Shown piece by piece: positions 8,701-20,705 of a stretch of 64,000 nt of DNA (positions are counted from its first letter, which is position 1; every line of letters starts with the position of its first letter). This DNA is from Strigops habroptila (taxonomy: Eukaryota; Chordata; Aves; Psittaciformes; Psittacidae). Below the pieces are notes generated by a model. It was not told where the DNA came from and did no database searches. It saw only the letters and a program-made list of their open reading frames with translations. The position numbers and the translations under genes are program-made. The DNA is taken from the NCBI RefSeq assembly GCF_004027225.2, contig NC_044277.2:85634283-85698282 (forward strand). Direction: 5' to 3'.

Positions 8701-11700
8701 TGAAAGTCTTTCGGGTTTCAAACACGTGTTTGGTGCCACGGCACTTTCTTGTTGTTGTTCTGTTTGAACGTCTCCAACACACATCCACATCCTTTCTGCT
8801 GTAACGTATCAGATCAAAAACCAGTCATTGCGCGCCGTGCTGGCAGGCTGCCGGAGCGGAGGGTACACGTGGAGTTTAGGATATTAATTGCAAATCTTCA
8901 ACGCCATCTTCTGAAATTTAAATGTAATTATCACCACTTTTTGAGGGAGAAGTGGGAAGTGCAGGCGTTTTTAGGTATCGGGTGTGTAACGCACCATCCA
9001 TCCTCCAAAGAAAGAATTGGCAGTGCCTATCTGAAATCTTCTCAGTCACGAGTTAAGGCACCTTCGAAACATTAAAATACATCTTTGAGATTGTAGGTGA
9101 CTGCTACCATAAATCAAGACGAGCAACCACAGCTTTACTAAAAGGCATCTGAAAGGCTTTCTAAAAATCCAATTTCGATTCCTAAGGGCAAGCCACTGTG
9201 GTACTCAGGGCGCCAACTGTAACTTCATTAAGTATAAAACCATCTTGAAATATATCACTATAAAAATAAGCACTTCTGATGGCTTCTTTCTTTTGCAGCT
9301 TTTAAGACAACAAATTCTGGGCCAGCGTAAAACATGCAGCTTTGATCTGCATTAGGTCAAAATCCTTCAGAGGGAAAAAAAAAAACAACCCCACGAAACC
9401 AAAAACCAAAACCATCTTTCTCTAATGCTGGAGAATATTTTGAAAAGAAGAATAGTTGTTCTTGTCCAAAAAATCCATGTATACATAGAGAGGTAGATGA
9501 GTTACACATTCAGAAATCTTTAAGAGAGAAGAAAGTCAATCATAAAAACCTCAGACCATGCATATGTGGGAAATTACCTGGCTGGGTGGTTGGTTGCCAT
9601 CTTTGTGCAGCAAGAACTCTATTAGAAAACTATCTCCAGTTGCCTAAATGTCAGAGGGGATGCTTAAAGCCAGATCCCTGCATGCACACTCGGCCTTTGC
9701 AAGTAAGTCTTCTCAGGAGTAAGACATGCTAACCTAATTAGCTTTGCTGACTTCGTAACCTGGGGTTTCTGGACATCAGCCATTTCCATTTAAGAGAGAA
9801 ATGAAAATTATTAATTAAAAAAATTAAGGACCACCATTTTGGTCTGTAAAGTAGAAAACTCTGATCAATAACACAAATGTGGTGTCCGTATTAAGTGCTG
9901 CAGCAGTGTGCCGGTAAACTTTCATTGGGTGCTTTTTGCATATGCTAAGAGACAATTCCTCCCTAGCTGGCTTTGCTGGTGATCAGAACACTTACAGCAC
10001 CACACAGCCTGTTCATCTGTTTCTAGTGATTTCCATGCCACTGCAAGTGCCTGACCCTTCAAACCTTACCCAAAAGCCCCTCTGCCTTCATGGAAGTTTT
10101 CTGTGTCAGTGACTGAAGGCCTCTTTTGAAAGCACACTTGCTGCTATTTAACCACGGCAGCCACCGCCGGGCCCCTGTTTTTCACACTCTTAAGGTCACA
10201 CTGACTAAAGGCATGCCAGGAAAAATGACTGTTTCTTCTCAACAGTCGCTCACAAACCCTCAGCACTTAGAAAGCTGGCTTCTGCTTTCACCAGACCCTT
10301 CTGAAGTCCCAGCTGACTCACCTGGGAATTGCATCCAAGGCAGAAAAGCAAAGAGAGATGTCTGAGCTGCCAGGGGCTCTCTGAAATGGGTCGCTACCGA
10401 AAGGTGCAGTGCTGAGCCAAAGGGCAGACATGTTAAATGCTCTTACACTCAAGAGTTTACTCCTCCTTTCCTTCAGGAAGGTTGACCTTACTCTCCTGGG
10501 TGCAAAGGCTGTCCTGCCTCCCTATAAAAACCCACCGGGTGAACCCAGGCTCTAAGCTAGAGGGACCAGTTGGAAATACGCCAGAGGCAATGTGTCTTGC
10601 AGCAGAGGCCCTTTGAAGATTGTGGCTCCTTCAGGGGCTCTCCCCATGCCAAAGACCGAGAAGTCCTCTCAGGCAACAGTGCAGGGGAAGTTCCTGGGTG
10701 CAGAGGAGGAACCTGCCCAGGGGCACCCGCTCCCTCAGCTGCTACCGCCTGGGGTGGGAGGGCTGCAGTGGTTGCGCTGGCCATCCAGCTGCCTGCAGCT
10801 CCGGTAGGAATGCGCTTGTGGTGGCAGGTCCCAATGGGCAGTAAAGGTCTGGTCCCCACATAACTGCATACCAGCGCAGACCCACCAGTGAGCAGAAGTG
10901 CAGCAGTGAGTGGGCTCCTTCCCCAGTGGTCCAGCTCTAGCCTTGGGTGAAGACCCCTGACCAGGGCTCTTCAGAAACCCAGCACAGCTTGTGCTGAAGC
11001 CCTTGACAAATGACGTTGGTACATGCGTTTTCAGAAGTGGGTTAAGCCCCTAGAAGTGGTTTTGAAAAGCCCACAGCTGCCTGTCTACATCTTTAGCTGC
11101 CCCAAAACCTCTTTCTTGAGAGATGTTTGAGGACTCAGCACCTTGCTGTTGGCACTGGTTAACACTGAGTGCCTTCTTCCCTTGGGAGTCCTTGCAAATC
11201 CTTGGTTGCAAGTCTCTGTGAGATGGTGCCCTCCACTGCCCAAAGCAGAAGCCCAACTCAGACCCCAAGAAGCAGCATTATTAAAACTTTACAACCCCAT
11301 GCTTCAGTCAACAACTCTGAGACATGGGCTTGAGTTCACAAGTCACATAGCAGAAAGACCTTCATACCATGGATGGCATTGATGGAATTCAGAGAGGCCA
11401 TGGAAATTTGGGCAAGATTCCCAATTACCTTGATTTATTCCAGCAAAGCACTCACTCTGTAAGCAGTCTCACATGAGTTGCAACAGGCAGTTTTAAGCAA
11501 CCTCTATCGTGGTAACTTCTGGTGTCATAAGCACTCTCTTCTCATTTTGGGGAGGATATTTGCAAGTTCCTCCATCTAAAATAGTGACTCCTGAAACAGT
11601 ATTAGTCTTTCATATAACTTCCATATTACTAATTACACAGTCATTTTAAACTGTTAGAAATAAAGCAAACCAGCGAGCATGGCCATGTCCTTTAAGCAGA

Positions 11701-13764
11701 AATGTCGCACAGTCCAGTTGTGATTATTTTGGGTGGATTCAGTGTACATTTTTTTTTTCTTTTCACGTACTTCCCCTCTGCTTAGTAGCCAAGAATATTT
11801 CAAACTGCCTTTCATGAGGCTGCCATCATGCCTCTGTATGTCAGCCTGTGCCTGGGACTTAAATAGCCTTTCTCCGCATGTCCTAACACCTGAGATATCC
11901 TGTGGCGTTCCTTTGAAGAGAAAAGGTTGGTGTGCGCATCCATCCAACACAGTGTAGAAGCAGCACTTCCCCGGTGCTGGGTTGCCAGGACAGCTTAGAA
12001 ACCCTGGGTTGACACCTTCAGCTCTGCAAACCAACAGCAAAATTCTTATGGACTTCCCGCTCCTTGGGGAAGGAGGCTCCTCTGGGTGAGCAGCAGGCTC
12101 TTAGGCAGCTATTGTTCGGCTGATGGAGTTTGTTTTATGAAACAGGCACCGAAGGGCTGTGTTGCTGGAACTGGGGGATGAAAGGCTTCAGCAGTATAAG
12201 CATCACTGCCCTGCCGCTTGTGCCACAAGGGCTCAGGTCCCATCAGGCACCTGAAGGGAGAGGTCATACCGTCAATGTCTGTTGCAGTAAGAGCATAGAA
12301 ATTCAGCAGAAAACAAACCCCCTTGCATTCCAGCCAGTCCTCGGAGATCAGAAGGGCTGGATGCAGGCAGGCTTAATTTATGATTATAACCAGTTCAACA
12401 CTATACAACCCATGACGTTCAATAAGAACTTTCACAATTACAGGTTCATGAGCAGTGTGGTTTATTGAAGCAATAGAAATGCAGATTCGGAATTGCCATT
12501 GATAAATTCACTTACTGCATTAGTGCTAAAATCCAAAGATAGCCAGCGATTAATTGAGCTTGTATGGAAAAATAACCAATCGGTTTTTCATTAAGTTCAG
12601 TTCCACACAGGTATCATCCGACATAGTCAGAGGCGCATATCTTAGCAAAGAGGTGTCCTTGCTTTGGGAAGGAGAGGAGCATGCTCATCAGCTTGTCCGC
12701 AAGATCATATTCTCATCCTCTACCATTTGGAGAAGTTCAAATGCCAAATGACCTCATTCCTACAACATCATACTGCTGGTGGTGAATGCTCCGCTGGCAG
12801 CAACATGGTTTGTTGGAAGCTGGAGACTGTTTTGATGATAATGTAATCAATATACTTGCACCTAAATCAGAGGTATTTTCATGATTTCTTTTTAATTTTC
12901 TCCATATCTTATTTATCTTTCTACATGGTTTCATGGGATCTCTGGTTATTCTTGGATCATTATTAACTCTCTTCCCCATAACATTTCCATTTTCCCAAAT
13001 GCCACGCTGAACTGCGGAGCTAGGATCTGGAGGGGTACAACTGAACAGCCCTTTCACAACCGGCTTCTGATGCTTTCCAACACTCCTCACGCTGACTGGA
13101 AAAAGAGATAGAAGCAGAGTGTGTCTTACAAGCAGACTTCTGAAATGAGGAATAACTCATGTTTGGATTTGTGGACTGTCTTCGTCAACATGCAGAAATG
13201 TGTGAAAAGCTGTATGACCTGGATACATCCATTTTAAGATCACATATCCTTAAGGGCAAAAGCTGCTGGAGGATATCTAACATGTATTTGTTTCTATTGC
13301 AGGTATAAGAGGTAATTAATAAATACCACTGCCATCTGGGGAAAATGCCAAGTGCTCTGAGAGACAGGTAGGGAAATCAAGTGGTAAAAGAAGGGATTTT
13401 CCTTTGGGAAGCCAAAGGACCAACCAAAGAAGAATATGAAGGATAGGAGCTGGGTAGTGCTCCAGCATCCAGACCACCTGATGTAGCCGTCTGGAACCAC
13501 AGAGCATGAGCGTTTCCGGTCTAAGAGTATTGGCAAGAGCTGGCTTTACTCTTGGGGTGCTCTAAGATTTATTCATTTTGTAAGGGAGCAACATGCTGGA
13601 TTTTGTGTGTCTGCACACATGCTCACATGCCTGCAATTTGCAGGGTAGTGGTAACAATGCCGATTTTGCCAAAAAGTACTTTTTAAAACTCATTCTACAC
13701 TCCTTGAAAGGCCGCAAGGCATCTCTGGATCACTGCCTGCTTGTCATCAGTCCAAGCACAACAA
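8701..13764. other. Intergenic region upstream of IRF4
   Basis: No gene recognised. The sequence is AT-richer away from the island, with an A/C-rich tract at ~9376-9410. TAAT-rich stretches at ~9726-9980 and ~12360-12600 look like possible regulatory DNA. Open frames here (for example 12737-13090 minus, 11654-12040 minus) match no family I know. Confidence 0.5.
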
Positions 13765-13898
13765 GGTTGATTCAAGGCCAGGTTGGACGGGGCTATGAAC
13801 AACTTGGTCTAGGGGGAGCTCTTCCTGCCCATGGCAGGAGGGTTGGAACTAGATGATCTTTAAGGTCCCTTCCAACCCAAACCATTCTATGATTCTGT
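13765..13898 (+). mobile_element. CR1 LINE, 3'-end fragment
   Basis: Contains the hallmark CR1 3' terminal sequence: TTCAAGGCCAGGTTGGACGG, then GTTGGAACTAGATGATCTTT, AAGGTCCCTTCCAACCC, and the terminal ATTCTATGATTCTGT octamer repeat. Only the last ~135 bases are present, as expected for 5' truncation during insertion. CR1 is the dominant LINE of birds and supports the avian assignment. Confidence 0.93.
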
Positions 13899-16800
13899 AA
13901 GGTCGAGATTCCTGAAACTTAAAAAACCCCAAACATCTGCTGTCACATTTGTGCTGGATACACAAATCCGATGACTCCACCAAGCTGAGAAAATGAAAAC
14001 ATGTAAGCGAGGAGTGTTGTGAATCAAATCATCAACATTATGAATAAAGCCAATACCCAAATTATAGGAATTATTTTTATTTTATTATTTTACTTTTTTT
14101 TTTTTATACCCAACCTTCTTCATTTGGAGTAAAAAGATGGGGTGGACAGGGGGTTAGATTTCAGATTATCAACCTGCGTGGCCAAATTTCTTCAGTTATG
14201 TTGTATCCTCAGAGCATTTCCCATAAAAGTAATTTAGACACTGCACTAAAAGACATCCCAAACATGACTAACAAAAACCACTTATCGCATTTTGATCACA
14301 GAAGTTAAGTCAAGCTGGGGAAGGTATCTCACCAGTGTGGAGAAGTGGGACTGTTCCAGAGGTGGTACCCAATCTAGATGTGATTTTTTACAGTGAAGAA
14401 CAAGGTAAAGGATGAATTCATGCCCTCCCTCAGAAAAACTGCCTTTTTGGAGTGTGGGACACACAGGGAGAGGGCCAGATCAGCTGTTGCAGGAGTAGGA
14501 AAAGGATGCATCCAGTGATGGGGTCGTTGCCACCTGGGTGCATGGGATGGAGTGAGACCCCTGGGATCACTGTCTTGAATCCTTTCCTCCAGCAAGGAAG
14601 AAGTGAATTTCCAGGGATTTGGGGAGCAGAGAACGCTGGCTGGCAAGTTGGCTGATTCCTGGCACATTTTGAGCTTGTCAAGAGCCGGTGGTTGGATGAC
14701 ACCCCAAGTGCTGGACATTCTGGGGGAATGCTGTGAGAGACCCATGCCCGGGGGAAGGGAAGCTGCAGATGTGAGCACTCTTCGTATTTTTGCTTTAACC
14801 AATCTTTGCTGGCTTGCATAGCAGCATAATGTAAATACTGTTCTTGGGCTCATTTGTATCCAAGTTCAAACCCACATCATTTCCTGGGTTCAAAAGATCA
14901 ACTTGGTTTTGGGGTTGAGGTTCCACTTCAAAGAAACTGATCTGCAGGGAGCCCAGTTAAATCAGAAAATGACTTGGAGAGGGAAAGGATTAGGGTGACA
15001 CAACAAGAAAAATCACTGAAAACTAAACACTGAACATTAAAAAAACCCCACAAGATCTATGCTGTACATGCATTTCCCATTCTGCTCCCACCATCTACTG
15101 CAATTCTCAAGTATAAAACTGTCTGGGTTTTCTGTCCTTTTGAGCATCTTTGTGGAAAGCAATGCAAAGCAGGAATTTAAATGATAAAGAAAAGAACTCA
15201 GAAGGGTGGGAGCTTTGGGAAGTTTCACAAAAACCATAGATGTAGCTGCTGCTGAGATTTCCCTGCTTTAAAGAAACTGGGAGGATCTCCTCTTGTCTGT
15301 GGCCATTGCAGAGTGGAAATCACTTGTGGCACATACATCCCTTTGGAAGGAGATGTTTCAGAGACCATAGGTATAGCATACCCTGTATAATTTCAAACAT
15401 GATTTGGTTTCATCCTATCTTGATTAGTGAGGGGTGAATCCTCAGCCTGGACTTACTGAGCAGATGGTGATGAGGTGCAGATGGTCGTGAGAAGGAGGTG
15501 GTGGTGATGGTCTAGCAGTTTGTGTTACCTTCTTCTTTTTGGCAGACAAAAAAGGAACTCACAGCCCCAGAGGAAAAATATTTAGTGAGCAAGAGGAGCT
15601 ATAATCTAAACTAATTAAAGAAAAAAAAAATCCACTTATTAATTGCTCTATCTTAGGCAGCAACACAAATAACCTGCCTGTGTTTTTCTGTTGAGAGACC
15701 TGACTTGTCATTCACAGCAGCACAATGCAAGTTTGGCTGTAATCTAGAGAGAGAGAATGCAAGCCCTAAATGAATGTACAGTAGTATTTCACTTTGAAAA
15801 GAAGTGGGTCAGTCCTATTAGATGTGCAGAAGAACGATTTAGAAGGAAACAAGTCTTTGTAAACAAGGATTTCGGGGGGGGGGGGGGGGGGAGCAGGGGA
15901 TAGCGAGTACATCCAGTCAGAATTTCTCCTGCTATCACTGATCAGCCTAGCACATACATAAACCAGCAAATGCTTTCTAAAAGTTTTCAGTAATGTGAAA
16001 GGCTTTCATCAGCTGCAATCAAACGTCACTTTACAACACAGTGCTAGATGAGCCACTGGATCCTCAGCAGTTTCAGCTTCAGTGCTCAGATCATGGGGCA
16101 ACACAAACTGCTCAACAGGCCAGCTGCCCTAGGCCAGGCTTTGGTGCAAGCTCCTGCAGGGGGGAAGTCATCCTTCTGCAGTCCTGTGACAACTGGGATG
16201 TCTGTGTTACAGTCCTCCTTGCCAGGAGCCTTTGTAAATAAGAGGTAGTGGGAGCATGGAGAGTGCTTGACATTACAAAGTGTTAATGAATTGCTTGCAG
16301 TAACCTACCACTCCTTAGATGTCAGTGTCTTTCAGCCTAGAGCATCTTTTGGTGTGGGTTTTCCATACGATGGAGTAGGGCAGAAGGGGCAGGGTAACCT
16401 GGCACGGGGCCTGGTGGAACAAGGAGACTGTAGCAGGGCTCTCCAGTGCTCACCTTGCACCATGCCCTGCGCAGGAGCCGGCCACATGCAACCTGCCAGG
16501 GAAGAGGTGGAAGCTGGAGGCGCAGGTGCTCTCCAAACAGCAGGCTATTGCTGGAGCAGAGCAATGGCTGCATTGCTCCTCAGCTGGCTGCAACGCATGC
16601 TTCTCCCCCACAGCTGATAAAGCCTGATGGAGGGAGGTTGAGGGATGCTTCACCTTCCTTGGAGAGCCCAATGGCCCAGTGCTCATACAGCCCTATTTCC
16701 AAAGATGCTGAGAGCATACAGTCTGGAAAGAGCAAGCAAACGTCTGGGTGATGAAGTATAAAACTACTAAATGTGAGGGGAAATACACAAGAGCTGAAAT

Positions 16801-19756
16801 GTTGTCAGAAGTCAGGAGGAAACTTCACAACGTTATGTCCGCTTTGGAAATGTCGCCCTGAACAACAAATATGAGAAATTATAGTAACAATAGATTACTA
16901 CATCTCCTCCTACCTTTCTCCACTCTAGATCAGAGCAGCTTTTGGTATCAGTGCATAAAAAAGGACCATGGCAGTTGTAGCATCCACGAGTGGTTCTGTC
17001 AGGAGAGTAGCATTTGGGACCCACTGAAGTTGTGGTAGGAGAAAAATCACACACCAGGTGTTAGTCTGTGTAGGTGCTGCCAGGGAGGACTGGAAAAGCC
17101 CTGCACAGGAGAGAGCATGTGCACGCCTCGTGAGAGAGGGCTTCCTATGAGCAGTGTTTGGTTTTATACTTCTGTCTTTGCCAGGGCTGAAGCAAAGTGT
17201 GCTGGCCACAGCGGGAGATCTGCAAAGGTAGGGTGGGAAATCCTCGGCGGTGGTGGGGCGCTGCTTTCCTTCTAGTGACATGGGAAAAACTCCCCCTTTA
17301 AACGCACTGTCCACCTCGCTTTGTTTCACCTGAACACTCTGAACTGCGCCTGGCAGTTGATGCTGTCCCGCGGTGCCTCCTGAGGAGTTAACAGCTGCAG
17401 CGACTGTTGACAGCTGATGCAGCCTGGATGGCCGATCTCATTAACTTTTGTACCAGGTTGCTCTTCTCTAATGGTGAAAAAAGAGATCTCTGCATGCATG
17501 GCTACCTTGGTTAGCACGAACAGGAAGGATACTCTGAAGGGTGACTTACCAACAAGGGCGAATGCTTCCCTCCTGAAGCAAAATCAAGTTTTTCGCATTG
17601 CCAGTGGTGCAAGCTTAGCCACGCACACTTCTGCTGAATGCACTGCATGCTAGGAAACACCAAGAAATTCCATCACCCACTTCGCACTGCTCGTTTTGTT
17701 ACATAATTCATGGATTGTTTTCCTTTTGCTGTGGGGATTGCATCAAAAAACACAATACCTGTTAAAAATGAAAACAAACCTCCCAAAACTATCGGTTGTG
17801 ATTGATTATAGCAAAAGCAATTCTGACTGCGATTGAGTGGGAAGGCAGTGTCTGTTACTGGTCTGAGCAAGATGGCATGGATAACATGCCACTGGTTTTT
17901 CTGCGGCACCTCAGGCCCATCATGGGACAATTCATCCCTCCTTATTATCACCTCTGGACATTCAGACCTACCAAACTCAAAAATCCCCTTGCAGAACTTG
18001 CCAGCTCTTATGCTTGAGAAGTATCCAGTGGTTTCTGTGAAGAGCATATTGTCAAAGCTGCTAGATTTTTTTTTTTAAAGCTTTTTTAACCTTTTTTCTT
18101 TCACAGATGTTTAATCCTTCCAGCTAGGAGAATTTATTTGTGATAGTGCAATGGTATGAGAAGTAGAGAAGCAATGCGGTTTCATCTTATGTAAGGCAAA
18201 ATCCTGTTCCATCTCTTTATTACTACATTAGCCTTTCCTCCATGCCAGTGCTGCAGATGGCTTGAGAAGAAGAGGAGGGGAAGAAAAGGGAAGAAGAAAA
18301 AGCCAATTGGTGGCCTTAACAAACTGCTACTCAAAGCACCAAAAGCCAGATCCTGCTGTCACTGAGCTCAGGAGGAGTTTCCCACTGGCTTCACTGGGGT
18401 GAAGCATCCGGGCGAGGAGCTCTCTATTGCACAGGGACAGACAGTCCTGGTCCTGCCAATGCAAGGGGCTGCCTGCTGCTATACTGCCTGAGCAGTCATG
18501 AATTATGAGGTTTCCCTCCCCAGCTGCAAGGCAATGACTTTTTAAAAGACTTTTTGAAAAGGACAGACAGCAGCATTTGAAGTGATGTGGACAAAATTCC
18601 CTGCTGGCACAGTGCTTCTTGAGAAATGGTAAATGCTCCACAAAAAATGGCACATGTATTGAGGCTTCTGAGGCATCTCTCGGGTCAGGAGTTTATTGGC
18701 CTGGTTACTTCCAAGTCTCCACAGCACTGGCAGCAGCATATTACTAACAGCAGTCCCAGGACACAGCTTCAGTGATGTTGTTCCCTATCCACCTAAGCTC
18801 CAGCCTGAAACCTAGACCAAGATCCATTTAATGTGTAATGTATCCCAATATATTAGAGAAAGCAGTGTCTAGATATTCCAGTGATCGTATGTTTGGTATA
18901 GGTGTGCATTTCCACATCAGACAGTCAGATAAAGTCCTCTCTACTAAGGACCTGGGCAGCTTCAATGACTGGTGATTAATTTTTTGCAAGGCGATTGATG
19001 ATCATATGATGTTGCTGGAGAAGCAGCAGTACAAGCTGTCCTCATTAGGGGAAAAAAATAAATGACAGGGACAGGGAACTCAAGAACATCATTATTGCTG
19101 CCCAAGGCTCACTTGGGAACCCATGTTACAAGGGCTGCTCCAGCTCTGCTTGGGACCAATTCTTTCCTCTTCCCTCAAAGGTCCTCTTGAACCAAGTTCC
19201 CATAATTTTGATGCTTGCCAGAAGTCTAGAGGATCCTCTTGAGAACTCTCAATCTATAAATTTACACTTTAAAATGCTAGCTCACATTTCCAGAGCACAG
19301 AGGCCATTCAGGGAAGGTCTGTAAGGCAGAACAGGGTGTTCCAGCATGGAAAAATGATAGAGTGGCACAGAAGCAGCAGAGTGTCACCTCTGTCTTCAGT
19401 TTATGAAGGCACAAAGCAGCTACAGTGCACAGGATTGACAAGCGTAGGTGCCTCCAGTGCCATGGGATGAGGTGTCACTAACAACACAAGCAAAGGAACT
19501 GATGTTATACCTGCAGAACTGAGCACAGCACACACTTTAATGAAGCTCCTCAGAGCTTGAGGGAGCAGGGGTTGTCCACCTCCAACATTATCTTCCAGCT
19601 GCATTTTTTGGCTTCCTGTCACCCCTCTACATAGATAGGACTTTAAAGTACAAAACGTCAGTACAAAGGATGAAAATCTGAGCCTAACTTCCCACTGGAC
19701 AGAACACCACATGTCAGCATGGTCTCATGTAGTCTAAGTCTGCAAGTCCTAAATCT
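13899..19756. other. Intergenic region between CR1 copies
   Basis: No gene recognised. Holds an AT-rich stretch (~14060-14106), the 18-G homopolymer at 15874-15891, a purine-rich tract at ~18260-18302, and an E-box-rich segment around 17280-17520. All open frames are short and unrecognisable. Confidence 0.5.
15874..15891 (+). repeat. G homopolymer, 18 bases
   Basis: An uninterrupted run of 18 G in otherwise mixed sequence. True length is uncertain because such runs are error-prone in sequencing. Confidence 0.85.
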
Positions 19757-20705
19757 CATCATAGAATTCCAGGTGGAAGGGACCCCAAGGATCATCTGAT
19801 CCAACCTTTCCTGGCAAAAGCAAAGTCTAGACAAGATGCCGCAGCACCCTGTCCAGCTGAACCTTAGAAGTGTCCAGTGTTGGGGAATCCACCACTTCCC
19901 TTGGGAAATGGTTCCAGTGGCTGATTGTTCTCATTGAGAAAAATTTTCCTCTTGTGTTTCAGTCAGAATCTCCCTGGGAGTAACTTGTGCCCATTACTCC
20001 TGTTTTTCCCATGGAATTCTTTCTAAAAAGGGAGTCTTCACCTTCATTGTAGCCACCCTTTAACTACTGGAACATGGTGGTAAGGTCTCCCCTGAGCCTT
20101 CTTTTCTCAAGGCTGAACAAACCCAGCTCTCTCAGCCTCTCCTCACAGGGAAGGCTTCCCAGTCCTTTAATCATCTTTGTGACCCTTCTCTGGACCTTCC
20201 CCAGCCTGTCCACATCTTTTTTGCATAGTGGGGACCAAAACTGAACACAGTATTGCAGGTGTGGCATGAGAAGAGCTGAGTAGGGTGGGATAATGACTTC
20301 TTTATCTCTGCTGGTGATGCCTTTGTTGATGCAACCCAGCATCCTGTTGGCTTTCTTCACCACAGCAGCCCATTGTTCACTCATATTGAGCTTGTTGTCC
20401 AGCAGGACCCCCAGGTCCTTTTCCACAGAATTGCTCCCCAACCAGATAGATCCCAGCCTTTGCTGCATTCTTGGATTGTGTTTTCCCAGGTGTAAGACCT
20501 TACACTCGTCCTTGTTGAACTTCATAAGGTTCTTGTTATTCCTCTTACAGCCTACCCAGGTCATCCTGCAGGGTGACACTCCCTTCCAAAGTGTCCACTT
20601 ACTGCTCAGTTTGGAATCACTGGTAAACTTGGTCAGGGTACGCTTGATCCCATCTTCCAGATCACTTATGAATATACTAAACAGCGTTGGGCTCAATCTT
20701 CTCTA
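19757..20705 (-). mobile_element. CR1 LINE fragment with reverse-transcriptase C-terminal coding sequence
   Basis: The element reads right to left. A 210-codon open frame (20064-20696 minus) encodes the CR1 reverse-transcriptase tail, with the typical blocks LMKFNKDECKVLHLG, EKDLGVLLDNKLNMS, YSALLMPHLQYCVQFWSPL, RVTKMIKGL and [18 protein letters not shown]. The 3' part (19757-20063) matches CR1 but leaves frame. The 5' end is truncated near 20705 and lacks the endonuclease and the catalytic RT core. It is a dead copy, although this stretch keeps an open frame. Confidence 0.95.

Noticed and set aside
8243..8788. 181-codon and other long open frames on both strands near 7.5-8.8 kb
   Set aside because: They sit in the CpG island where stop codons are scarce, and the translations are Arg/Pro/Gly-rich with no domain.
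12737..13090. 117-codon minus-strand open frame in the intergenic region
   Set aside because: No recognisable family, no flanking splice context, and low-complexity-like composition.
18060..18115. Splice-acceptor-like TTTTTTCTTTCACAG on the plus strand
   Set aside because: No partner donor or coding segment was seen; single acceptor-like strings are common by chance.
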